The notes: generated by a model not told the origin, from the letters alone. A DNA stretch of 15,416 nt from CAWUJT01 sp963922715 (GCA_963922715.1 CAWUJT010000059.1:1-15416), one strand, 5' to 3'. Numbered from the stretch's first letter, positions 1-7,040 are shown. Numbers and translations: made by a program.

Positions 1-52
1 ACAAAACATGCCGTCAAATCACTCTGGAGGCACGAAAACCGGTACATAACAA

Positions 53-80
53 TTGACCCAGTTATTCAGTTCATTATTTG
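53..80 (+). promoter_or_regulatory. Possible promoter of the photolyase operon, perhaps leaderless
   Basis: A TTGACC hexamer at 53-58 is followed after 16 bases by TATTTG at 75-80. The -35 element fits the sigma-70 consensus well, the -10 element poorly (3 of 6). If it is real, transcription would start near base 87-88, at or next to the ATG of the photolyase gene. That would fit the absence of any Shine-Dalgarno sequence directly upstream of the ATG. The call is weak and rests only on hexamer matching. Confidence 0.25.
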
Positions 81-87
81 TTCTCGT

Positions 88-1599
88 ATGGTGAGTGTTG
101 TTTGGTTCAAACGTGACTTGCGGGTTGTCGATCACCCAGCGTTGGTTTTGGCGGCGGACCTGGACGGTCCTGTGATCCCGCTTTATATTGTCGAGCCTGA
201 AATGTGGGCACAGCCCGATGCGTCTGCGCGACAATGGCGGTTTGTGGTTGAGAGCTTAGCCAGCCTGGATATGGCCTTGCACAGTTTGGGCGCGCCGCTG
301 GTCACACGCTATGGTGAAGCCGTGCAGGTGTTGGAAAGTTTACGCGTATCTCACAACATCACGACACTCATCAGCCATGAGGAGACAGGCATCACCTGGT
401 CCTATGCGCGCGACAAACGGGTGGCGGGATGGGCGCGGGCAAATGGTGTTGCGTGGCGCGAACTCCCTCAAAACGCTGTTACCCGACGGCTGAGATCCCG
501 CGATGGGTGGTCGAAGGCACGGGATCGTTTCATGGCTGAGCCGTTTGCGCCACCAAAGCCGCTGCAAAAGATACCTGCAGTCTCAGAGCCGTTGCCGGAG
601 GCGCGGGCTTTGGGCTTAGAGTGGGATCCCTGCCCAGAACGCCAAAAGGGCGGGCGAGATGCGGGGATGAAACTTTTGGCCTCATTTTTGACCGAACGCG
701 GTGAACCGTATCGCACGTCGATGTCCTCCCCTTTAGACGGAGCGCAGGCATGCTCACGCCTCAGCCCGCATCTGGCTTGGGGAACACTCTCGACCCGAGA
801 GGTCATTCAAACCACACTGACACGGAGGGGGGAGCTGAACGGGGCACCTATGTGGAAGAAATCCCTAAAGTCTTTCACATCTCGTCTCGCTTGGCGGGAT
901 CATTTCATGCAAAAGCTGGAAGATGCCCCCGATCTTGATCTCCGATGCCTCCACAGTGCGTATGAGGGCCTCAGGCCGTTTGAACCTAATGCGCAGCGCA
1001 TCGCGGCCTGGGCTGCCGGACAAACGGGATTGCCGTTTTTCGATGCCTGTATGCGCTTTCTTCAGGCCACGGGATGGCTGAATTTCCGCATGCGCAGCAT
1101 GGTGGTTGCCGTGGCCTCTTACCACCTTTGGCTGGATTGGCGCAGCACAGGGCCGGTGCTGGCGCGATTGTTCACAGACTATGAGCCCGGCATTCATTGG
1201 AGCCAAATGCAAATGCAATCAGGCACCACGGGGATCAATACGTTGCGCATATATAATCCGATCAAACAGGGTTATGACCAGGATCCCACAGGTCTCTTTA
1301 CCCGCAGATGGGTGCCAGAGTTGACCCCCGTGCCCGCTGCCTATCTGCAGGAGCCCTGGCGGTGGCCAGGGGCCGGGACTTTTCTGGGCAGTCGTTATCC
1401 GGCCCCGATTGTTGATGCTGCCAAGGCCGCGCGCGCAGCAAGGGACCGGGTCTGGGCAGTGCGCCAAACGCCGGGGTTTTATTCCGAAGCCCAAGGCGTT
1501 GTGACAAAGCATGCCTCTCGCAAGGATCGTTCAAGGCAGTTTACACGGGATCCGGTGCGCAAGCCAAAACCCAATCCACAACTGAGCTTTGATCTGTGA
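88..1599 (+). CDS. Photolyase/cryptochrome-family FAD protein
   Basis: The 503-residue product has the two-domain layout of the DNA photolyase/cryptochrome family. An N-terminal alpha/beta domain starts with VVWFKRDLR (residues 4-12). The C-terminal FAD-binding domain (about 200-480) shows YRTSMSSPL (208-216), SRLSPHLAWG (223-232), TGWLNFRMRSM (328-338) and RIYNP (387-391). Known relatives use reduced FAD and blue light to split pyrimidine dimers, or act as photoreceptors. Compared with E. coli PhrB from memory, W277 is kept as W269, but E274 appears as R266, and the WQW stretch around W382/W384 reads S372-Q-M374 after the DYEPGIHW segment (364-371). W306 aligns with F298. It therefore belongs to a divergent bacterial branch, and CPD repair should not be assumed. 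The ATG at 88 gives the usual family N-terminus but has no Shine-Dalgarno sequence. The stop overlaps the next gene. Confidence 0.93.
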   Translation: MVSVVWFKRDLRVVDHPALVLAADLDGPVIPLYIVEPEMWAQPDASARQWRFVVESLASLDMALHSLGAPLVTRYGEAVQVLESLRVSHNITTLISHEETGITWSYARDKRVAGWARANGVAWRELPQNAVTRRLRSRDGWSKARDRFMAEPFAPPKPLQKIPAVSEPLPEARALGLEWDPCPERQKGGRDAGMKLLASFLTERGEPYRTSMSSPLDGAQACSRLSPHLAWGTLSTREVIQTTLTRRGELNGAPMWKKSLKSFTSRLAWRDHFMQKLEDAPDLDLRCLHSAYEGLRPFEPNAQRIAAWAAGQTGLPFFDACMRFLQATGWLNFRMRSMVVAVASYHLWLDWRSTGPVLARLFTDYEPGIHWSQMQMQSGTTGINTLRIYNPIKQGYDQDPTGLFTRRWVPELTPVPAAYLQEPWRWPGAGTFLGSRYPAPIVDAAKAARAARDRVWAVRQTPGFYSEAQGVVTKHASRKDRSRQFTRDPVRKPKPNPQLSFDL

Positions 1600-1769
1600 T
1601 GCCCCGGGGAATACGCAAATCGGACTTGCCACAGAAAATTTGCCCGATATGTCAGCGACCCTTTACGTGGCGGAAAAAATGGGAACGCGATTGGGAAAAC
1701 GTGCGCTATTGCTCGGGGCAATGTCGGAAGGCTGCGGCCAAAAGCAATCTAAAGCATGAAAAGCGATAA
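1599..1769 (+). CDS. DUF2256 small zinc-ribbon-like protein
   Basis: This 56-residue ORF begins at ATG 1599-1601, whose first base is the last base of the photolyase stop (TGATG), so the two are probably translationally coupled. The product contains KICPICQRPFTWRKKW (13-28) and VRYCSGQCRK (35-44). The paired cysteines C15/C18 and C38/C42 look like a four-cysteine metal site, and the tryptophan/lysine-rich middle is characteristic of DUF2256. The C-terminus is strongly basic (RKAAAKSNLKHEKR). DUF2256 genes are known to occur beside cryptochrome/photolyase genes, but no function is established. Zinc binding and nucleic-acid contact are inferences from the cysteines and the charge. Confidence 0.88.
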   Translation: MPRGIRKSDLPQKICPICQRPFTWRKKWERDWENVRYCSGQCRKAAAKSNLKHEKR

Positions 1770-1842
1770 GCGTCACTTGCCTTGCAACGACGCGTGATAT
1801 AGCAGCGTGTAACTTTTCTGGAGAAACGCCAAACAAGATTTT

Positions 1843-1848
1843 GGAGGA
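1843..1848 (+). promoter_or_regulatory. Ribosome binding site of glcB
   Basis: GGAGGA lies 3 bases before the ATG at 1852. The spacing is short, but the in-frame ATG at 1864 would be 15 bases away, so the site favours 1852 as the start. Confidence 0.6.
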
Positions 1849-1851
1849 CAG

Positions 1852-3996
1852 ATGCCACACCGCATGGAAGCTGCCGGGTTGCACGTGGATGACGCCTTAT
1901 ACCGTTTTGTCGAAGACGAGGCTCTGCCAGGCAGTGGTGTGCAAAGCCCAGAATTTTGGGCAGGGTTTTCCGCACTCATCCATGGTTACAAGGGTCAAAA
2001 CCGTGCGCTTCTGGATAAACGCGCCGCCCTGAAATCCCAGATTGACGCCTGGCATCTTGACCATCGGGACAAGCCCCATAACCATGCGCGCTACCGCGCT
2101 TTTCTGGAGAAAATCGGGTATCTCGTGCCCGAGGGAGAGGCGTTTGAGATTGCCACCACCCACGTTGATCCCGAGATTGCCGAGGTGCCGGGGCCACAGT
2201 TGGTTGTCCCGATCACCAATGCCCGATATGCGCTCAATGCCGCCAATGCCCGCTGGGGCAGCCTCTATGACGCGCTTTATGGCACGGATGCCATGGCGGG
2301 GCCTATGCCCAGAGGCGAATACGACACAGGTCGCGGCGCACGGGTTGTGGCCCGGGCGCGGGTGTTTTTGGATGCCACGTTCCCGTTGCATGGCACCAGT
2401 CATACTAGTGTTCGGCGCTATTATGTGCACAATGGTGCGCTTTTTGTGGATGACAAACCACTGGACAACCCAGAGCAATTTGTTGGCTATCGCGGCCATC
2501 CCATGGCGCCTGATCGCGTGGTTCTGAAAAACAACGGGCTTCATGTCGAGTTGGTGTTTGATCGCACCCACCCAATCGGGGCGCATGACCGATGCGGGCT
2601 GGCAGATATCCGCCTGGAAAGTGCGGTGTCTGCGATCATGGACTGTGAAGACTCGGTGGCCTGTGTGGATGCGGCGGATAAGGTGCTGGCCTATCGCAAT
2701 TGGCTTGGGCTGATGAAGGGCGATTTGGAGGAAACGTTTGAAAAAGGCGGCAAAACGATCACACGCCGCCTGAACCCTGATGTGACATACACAGGTCCAG
2801 ATGGCGGGGCGGTGACGTTGAAAGGGCGCGCGCTCTTGTTGGTGCGCAATGTGGGGCATCTGATGACAACCCCGGCGGTGCTGGACCAGGATGGTGATGA
2901 AATTTTCGAAGGCCTGATGGATGCGATGATCACAGTGCTGATTGCCAAGCATGATTTGGCGCAGGAGGGCGGCAATTCGGTGGTCGGGTCCGTCTATGTC
3001 GTCAAACCGAAGATGCATGGTCCTGAAGAGGTCGCCTTTGCCAATGAAACCTATGGCCGTGTGGAAGAGGTGCTCGGTCTGCCACACTATACCGTCAAGC
3101 TTGGGATCATGGATGAAGAGCGGCGGACGTCCGTCAACCTCAAGGAATGTATTCGTGCGGCCCAGCATCGGGTGGCGTTTATCAACACTGGCTTTCTGGA
3201 TCGCACTGGCGATGAGATCCACACCAGTATGGAGGCCGGGCCGTTCAGCCGCAAAGACATGATCAAGCACAAAGGCTGGATCACTGCGTATGAAAACCTC
3301 AACGTGGACATTGGCCTGGAATGTGGCCTTTCTGGCAAGGCGCAAATCGGCAAAGGCATGTGGGCCATGCCCGATCAGATGGCGGCCATGTTGGAGCAAA
3401 AAATCGCGCACCCCAAAGCGGCGGCGAATTGCGCCTGGGTCCCGTCGCCGACGGCGGCGACGCTGCATGCGCTTCACTACCATCAGGTGGATGTGTTTGC
3501 GGTACAGGCCAAATTGCGCGCCGGGGGGCGGCGGTCCTCCGTCGATGCGCTCTTAGAGCTTCCCCTGGCCCGGTTCGGCGGCTGGTCCAAAGCACAAATC
3601 ACCCGAGAGGTGGAGAACAACGCCCAGGGCATCTTGGGCTATGTCGTGCGCTGGATCGATCAAGGTGTGGGATGTTCAAAGGTGCCGGATCTCAGCGGCG
3701 TTGGTCTTATGGAAGACAGAGCGACCTGCCGCATTTCAGCGCAACACATTGCGAACTGGCTGCACCATGGGGTGGTCACAGAAGAAGAAGTTGACACGAT
3801 CCTGCGTAAGATGGCGGCGGTTGTCGACGGGCAAAACGCCGAAGACCCGGCTTATGTGCCAATGGCCCCTGGTTTTGATGGCGTCGCATTTCGGGCCGCA
3901 CGGGCTTTGGTTTTTGAAGGCCGCAGCCAGCCCTCGGGCTACACTGAACCTGTGCTCCATGCCTATCGGCTAGAGCGCAAAGCACAGTCTCAATAG
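1852..3996 (+). CDS. glcB: Malate synthase G
   Basis: The 714-residue protein condenses glyoxylate with acetyl-CoA to malate, allowing growth on C2 compounds through the glyoxylate shunt or glycolate use; it is cytosolic. The length matches the monomeric G form (E. coli GlcB about 723 residues). Signature stretches are RNVGHLMT (332-339), VKPKMHGPEEVAFANE (384-399), MDEERRTS (420-427), GFLDRTGDE (447-455), GVGCSKVPD (605-613) and LMEDRATCRIS (619-629). By alignment from memory, R332, E422, D450 and D622 correspond to catalytic or magnesium-binding R338, E427, D455 and D631 of the E. coli enzyme. The upstream 82 bases hold only a poor promoter-like pair (TTGCCT at 1777, TATAGC at 1798). The gene is followed after 10 bases by glcG, so the two probably form an operon. 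Confidence 0.98.
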   Translation: MPHRMEAAGLHVDDALYRFVEDEALPGSGVQSPEFWAGFSALIHGYKGQNRALLDKRAALKSQIDAWHLDHRDKPHNHARYRAFLEKIGYLVPEGEAFEIATTHVDPEIAEVPGPQLVVPITNARYALNAANARWGSLYDALYGTDAMAGPMPRGEYDTGRGARVVARARVFLDATFPLHGTSHTSVRRYYVHNGALFVDDKPLDNPEQFVGYRGHPMAPDRVVLKNNGLHVELVFDRTHPIGAHDRCGLADIRLESAVSAIMDCEDSVACVDAADKVLAYRNWLGLMKGDLEETFEKGGKTITRRLNPDVTYTGPDGGAVTLKGRALLLVRNVGHLMTTPAVLDQDGDEIFEGLMDAMITVLIAKHDLAQEGGNSVVGSVYVVKPKMHGPEEVAFANETYGRVEEVLGLPHYTVKLGIMDEERRTSVNLKECIRAAQHRVAFINTGFLDRTGDEIHTSMEAGPFSRKDMIKHKGWITAYENLNVDIGLECGLSGKAQIGKGMWAMPDQMAAMLEQKIAHPKAAANCAWVPSPTAATLHALHYHQVDVFAVQAKLRAGGRRSSVDALLELPLARFGGWSKAQITREVENNAQGILGYVVRWIDQGVGCSKVPDLSGVGLMEDRATCRISAQHIANWLHHGVVTEEEVDTILRKMAAVVDGQNAEDPAYVPMAPGFDGVAFRAARALVFEGRSQPSGYTEPVLHAYRLERKAQSQ

Positions 3997-4006
3997 GAGC
4001 TTTTCC

Positions 4007-4435
4007 ATGTCTCAACTGTCTCTCGACACCGCCAAGACCATCATCGCCAGCACAGTGTCCAAAGGCCAAGAGATGGGCTTGAAACCTCTTTCCGTGATTG
4101 TTTTGGACGCCGGTGGCCACGTCAAAACCTTTGAACGCGAAGACGGCGCCGCCCCGGGCCGGTTTCAAATTGCCCATGGCAAAGCCTATGGCGCGATCAT
4201 GCTGGGGATGCCGGGGTCGGCACAAATGGCCCGGGCAGAGCAGCAGGCCTATTTTATGGCGGCGGTGAATGGTGTTTATGGCGGGCAAGTGATCCCAGTG
4301 CCCGGTGGTGTTCTGATCAAGGACACAGAAGGCCATGTGATCGGGGCTGTTGGCGTGACCGGCGACACATCGGATAATGATGCCACGGCTGCTTTAGCGG
4401 GCATTCAGGCGGCGGGTTTGATCGGTGATGCATAA
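4007..4435 (+). CDS. glcG: GlcG/HbpS family protein (DUF336)
   Basis: This 142-residue protein has the heme-degrading/HbpS-type domain (DUF336, GlcG) over nearly its whole length. Typical pieces are SVIVLDAGGHVKTF (29-42), AHGKAYGA (56-63), VPVPGGV-like IPVPGGVLI (96-104) and the C-terminal GVTGDTSDNDATAALAGI (116-133). A TAGGAG sequence overlapping the glcB stop serves as its ribosome binding site. Family members have been linked to heme or corrinoid binding, or lie in glycolate operons without a settled role. Its position 10 bases behind malate synthase matches the glc-locus pairing, but the glycolate oxidase subunits are not in this window. I see no signal peptide, so a cytosolic location is inferred. 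Confidence 0.9.
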   Translation: MSQLSLDTAKTIIASTVSKGQEMGLKPLSVIVLDAGGHVKTFEREDGAAPGRFQIAHGKAYGAIMLGMPGSAQMARAEQQAYFMAAVNGVYGGQVIPVPGGVLIKDTEGHVIGAVGVTGDTSDNDATAALAGIQAAGLIGDA

Positions 4436-4517
4436 GGTGTGTGCGCAGATAAACGGTAATTCTGTGTCTGGGTTTCGTGACTGACGCCTCGACACTATGT
4501 TAAACATGAATAAAAAC

Positions 4518-4522
4518 GGAGA
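4518..4522 (+). promoter_or_regulatory. Ribosome binding site that sets the start of the C26 hydrolase
   Basis: GGAGA lies 4 bases before the ATG at 4527. The in-frame upstream ATGs at 4497 and 4506 have no comparable site, and the protein read from 4527 (MTRPVVGIIGN) starts as the family usually does. Confidence 0.65.
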
Positions 4523-4526
4523 ATAC

Positions 4527-5336
4527 ATGACCCGCCCCGTCGTTGGCATTATCGGAAATAGCTACCTGATTAACGATCAATACCCTGTGCATGCAGGGGG
4601 CACCATGAACGCCGAAGCAGTGGCCGCAGTCATGGAGTGCATACCGTTGATTGTGCCGAGTGATCCGACATTTGTGCGCGTTGAAGATCTTCTGGAGATA
4701 TGCGATGGCTTTTTGTTCACCGGTGCACGCCCTAACGTTCACCCAGAGCACTACGGCGAAGAAGTGACCGAGGCCCATGGCGCGTTTGACGAAGCGCGCG
4801 ATGCCCTCACGTTGCCGCTCATTCGCGCCTGTGTCGAACGTGGGCAGCCGATTTTAGGCATTTGCCGGGGCTTTCAGGAGGTGAATGTGGCCATGGGGGG
4901 CTCTCTTTATCCTGAAATCCGAGAGCTTGAGGGACGCATGAACCATCGCATGCCGCCTGATGGGACACTTGATGAGAAGTTTTCCAAAATGCACACGGTG
5001 GTTTTGACTGAAGGGGGACCTTTCGCCAAGCTGTTTGGCGCCACAGAGGTCACGACAAACACGTTGCATGGTCAAGGCATTAAAACAATTGGGCCAGGTA
5101 TCGTGATTGATGGTCGCGCTGAAGACGGCACAGAAGAAGCGCTGTATATCGCCGATGCGCCTGGTTTTACATTGTCTGTGCAATGGCACCCGGAATATCG
5201 CGCCGCCCAAGACCCTGTCTCTCGTCAGCTTTTTCAAGCCTTCGGTCGGGCTGTGTATGATTGGGCAAGCGATACAAGCAAACGGCCTTCTGCGAACACA
5301 CGGCATAAAGCTGATGTTAAAGCCATTTATGGGTGA
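4527..5336 (+). CDS. Peptidase C26 / gamma-glutamyl-GABA hydrolase-like amidotransferase
   Basis: The 269-residue protein is a class I glutamine-amidotransferase-like hydrolase related to PuuD. It begins RPVVGIIGNSY. The nucleophile elbow is GICRGFQE (Cys at residue 113). VQWHPEY supplies the catalytic His221 and Glu223, completing the triad. Family members hydrolyse gamma-glutamyl amides, for example gamma-glutamyl-GABA in putrescine degradation, but the exact substrate cannot be read here. No other polyamine gene is nearby, so assignment to the Puu pathway is not supported. It stands alone, 91 bases after glcG and 169 bases before the next gene. The start at 4527 was chosen over 4497 because of the GGAGA site and family N-termini. 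The last 20 or so residues are polar and probably disordered. Confidence 0.9.
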   Translation: MTRPVVGIIGNSYLINDQYPVHAGGTMNAEAVAAVMECIPLIVPSDPTFVRVEDLLEICDGFLFTGARPNVHPEHYGEEVTEAHGAFDEARDALTLPLIRACVERGQPILGICRGFQEVNVAMGGSLYPEIRELEGRMNHRMPPDGTLDEKFSKMHTVVLTEGGPFAKLFGATEVTTNTLHGQGIKTIGPGIVIDGRAEDGTEEALYIADAPGFTLSVQWHPEYRAAQDPVSRQLFQAFGRAVYDWASDTSKRPSANTRHKADVKAIYG

Positions 5337-5446
5337 TCTCATTCTGCGTGACAGCGCAGCGTAGCATAGCGTCTTCACTCTTCTCCCATCTCAGTCTAGC
5401 GGTCTTTTCAGCAACTCGAAGCTGATGTGCGGCGTGCGCTTATATG

Positions 5447-5463
5447 GTTAACAAAAAATTAAC
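5447..5463 (+). promoter_or_regulatory. CtrA-type binding site
   Basis: The sequence GTTAACAAAAAATTAAC is an exact TTAA-N7-TTAA(C) motif with flanking G and C, making a 5-bp inverted repeat. This is the consensus full site of the cell-cycle/motility response regulator CtrA in alphaproteobacteria. It lies 43 bases before the first of two unrecognised genes and is the only exact copy I found in the window. By my estimate (8 fixed A/T positions at about 43% AT) roughly 0.07 exact matches are expected by chance in a window this size. Binding is not shown, and I see no convincing -10 element downstream. Confidence 0.55.
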
Positions 5464-5505
5464 TGCTACAAGGAAGCTTTAAGGGTGAAGCATTTATAGG
5501 CGGAG

Positions 5506-5982
5506 ATGCTGCCCAGATGTTCATCGAACACCACATTTACAGGAAGGCTTTTCAAGCCTGTTTTCACACAGGAAGCACGGAACAAACGTAACGGTGGTTT
5601 CATCTACCCATTTGGTAAATCATATGGCATGACGGGAATAGCTTTTCGTATTGGCGACACGGTGATTGGCGGGACGTTTACCGGAACTGTAAACAAGGAA
5701 AATGGTATTCTGATCATTCAGGGTACATTCGATTTCTATTTGACGGATGAGTTTGCGGACCCAATTGACCTTGGGATCGAAGTTGTTGATCTTGGCGAGA
5801 CGATCTTTGAGAACATTCACCGCCCCATCGATGACTATGTTCGCGGGCGTGTTGGCTTACCTTCGACGGGTCCACGGCGTCTTGGCGTTCACACGGGTGA
5901 GCCTTACTCCATAACCGATGCCTGGTCGGGTGCGCTGATGGGCCAAATCTACGCTGATACATCTCGAAGTTCTTATGGCTAG
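5506..5982 (+). CDS. Unrecognised small protein, first gene of a two-gene cassette
   Basis: I do not recognise this 158-residue protein. Residues 41-158 look like a compact, mainly beta fold. They contain alternating hydrophobic strands with glycines (IGGTFTGTV, ILIIQGTFDFYL), then DEFADPIDLGIEVVDLGE, an IDDYVRGRVGLP segment and a GEPYSITDAWSG motif near the C-terminus. Residues 1-40 are basic and less ordered; I see no signal peptide. An in-frame stop at 5497 excludes longer starts. The ATG at 5506 is directly preceded by GGAG with no spacing, an unusual site, so a later start such as ATG 5626 remains possible. The gene overlaps the next by 8 bases and lies behind a CtrA-type box. Two 60-base samples (5581-5640, 5701-5760) are 40% GC, well below the neighbours, which may indicate acquisition. 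Confidence 0.7.
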   Translation: MLPRCSSNTTFTGRLFKPVFTQEARNKRNGGFIYPFGKSYGMTGIAFRIGDTVIGGTFTGTVNKENGILIIQGTFDFYLTDEFADPIDLGIEVVDLGETIFENIHRPIDDYVRGRVGLPSTGPRRLGVHTGEPYSITDAWSGALMGQIYADTSRSSYG

Positions 5983-6454
5983 GGTTGGCAGGGCCTTTAT
6001 CGGGGGCAGCCTAATTTTAGGTCTCAGTTTTGTGTATATCTGGGGCGTTCCAACCGCCTGTGTGCGTCTGCCCAATGGTCTAAACATCGGCAAACAGGCG
6101 CTTCTCGATCTTAGTCGACCTTACTTCAGGCCGGATATCGTTCCCAAGTTTCCAAACGGAAGGTCTTTGCTGCCGGGCGATGCTTGGCCATTTTATGCAA
6201 CGGAAACAACAGTTCACGGTCGTGCCCAGCAAGAAAATCATCGTGATGACTTTTGGTTTGCATGGCGTGAGGATACCGGGCTGGTTCTGAAGCGTGAAAA
6301 CCCAAAGGATTATGAAGATATCGTTTCTCAGGCTGGCGCATTGCTGAAGGGTACAAAATACGGAGGTTATGATTCACATATCATAATGATGGAGCTTGAA
6401 GAACTCTCAAAATACAAGGACCAAACCTGCCGCACGCGCTGGCTGACATGGTAA
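5975..6454 (+). CDS. Unrecognised membrane-anchored or exported protein, second gene of the cassette
   Basis: I do not recognise this 159-residue protein. Residues 6-28 form a hydrophobic stretch after a basic start (MARVGR), reading as an uncleaved anchor or signal peptide; the VPTAC that follows is not a good lipobox. The remainder is soluble and rich in aromatic residues: RPYFRPDIVPKFPNG (48-62), DAWPFYATE, DDFWFAWREDTGLVL (91-105), KYGGYDSHIIMMELEELSK and a CRTRWLTW end. The two cysteines (about residues 29 and 152) could pair if the protein is periplasmic. It overlaps the preceding gene by 8 bases, which implies coupled translation. The pairing of a small soluble protein with a small anchored one resembles effector-immunity or sensor-anchor pairs in layout only; no toxin motif is visible. 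The sample 6241-6300 is 50% GC. Confidence 0.7.
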   Translation: MARVGRAFIGGSLILGLSFVYIWGVPTACVRLPNGLNIGKQALLDLSRPYFRPDIVPKFPNGRSLLPGDAWPFYATETTVHGRAQQENHRDDFWFAWREDTGLVLKRENPKDYEDIVSQAGALLKGTKYGGYDSHIIMMELEELSKYKDQTCRTRWLTW

Positions 6455-6550
6455 GCTGCTTCACAATAAGAGTGTTTGGGGGATAGGCTTGCTCTTGCCC
6501 GTCCGCGCCCCCTCGGTTAGGAACGCAAAGAGATTGCCAATGTGCTGATC

Positions 6551-6555
6551 GGAGG
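6551..6555 (+). promoter_or_regulatory. Ribosome binding site that sets a GTG start
   Basis: GGAGG is 7 bases before GTG 6563-6565. This ideal spacing makes 6563 the start of the DUF3576 lipoprotein rather than the in-frame GTG at 6542, which would place the site inside the coding region. Confidence 0.7.
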
Positions 6556-6562
6556 GCAAAAC

Positions 6563-7033
6563 GTGACAAAGTATTTCCGCAATTTTCTATGTGTTTTTAT
6601 ATGTGGAGTGCTCTGTGCCTGTGGTGGCGGAGACAGGCGCGAGGCGCGCGCGGCCAATCAAGAGTTGCCAGAGGAGTTTAGCAACGAGCGGGGTTCTATC
6701 TTTGACTTATTTGAGAATACAGACGATCCGAATGTCACCCTTGAGGTGAACCGCTATATTTGGCAGGCAACGCTTGAGGTGTTGAATTTCCTCCCCATAG
6801 AGGCGGCGGACCCGTTCTCGGGCGTCATTGATTACGGGTTTGGCACCCCGCCCGGCGGCGGGCAAGCCTATGCCGGAACCGTGTTGATCACCGATCCCGC
6901 CTTGGATGCGCGCGCGCTTACCGTGGCTTTGCGCACCCGCTCTGGACCTGTCACTGCTGACGTGCAACGCCAGATCGAAGATGCAATCCTCACACGTGCG
7001 CGTCAGCTGCGCATTCAAGACAGCACACTCTAG
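6563..7033 (+). CDS. DUF3576 family lipoprotein
   Basis: Read from the GTG at 6563, the product is 156 residues. It opens with a lipoprotein signal: basic KYFRN, hydrophobic FLCVFICGVL, then LCAC, making Cys20 the likely lipidated residue. The mature part carries the pattern of DUF3576 proteins: NRYIWQATLEVLNFLP (about 64-79), DPFSGVIDYGFGTPPG, a strand region (AGTVLITDPALDARALTVAL) and a C-terminal QIEDAILTRARQLRI helix. The family is common in alphaproteobacteria and often sits just upstream of leuS, as here (7-base gap). An envelope role, in the outer membrane or periplasm, is inferred from the lipobox; the molecular function is unknown. The 108 bases before it show no clear promoter or terminator. 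Confidence 0.85.
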   Translation: MTKYFRNFLCVFICGVLCACGGGDRREARAANQELPEEFSNERGSIFDLFENTDDPNVTLEVNRYIWQATLEVLNFLPIEAADPFSGVIDYGFGTPPGGGQAYAGTVLITDPALDARALTVALRTRSGPVTADVQRQIEDAILTRARQLRIQDSTL

Positions 7034-7040
7034 ACGTCTC

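Noticed and set aside
1897..3483. A 528-codon open frame on the minus strand, antisense to malate synthase
   Set aside because: Its product is rich in His, Arg and Gln with no domain pattern. It mirrors glcB, whose codon bias leaves the antisense frame open.
5344..5359. Small hairpin CTGCG-TGACAG-CGCAG after the C26 hydrolase gene
   Set aside because: A 5-bp stem without a following T run is too weak to call a terminator.
7032..7039. Perfect 8-base palindrome AGACGTCT between the lipoprotein stop and the leuS start
   Set aside because: Too short and isolated to claim an operator; such palindromes occur by chance.
6906..7040. N-terminal extension of the leuS frame
   Set aside because: It overlaps the DUF3576 gene, has low-complexity content, and homologues start at the Met encoded at 7041.
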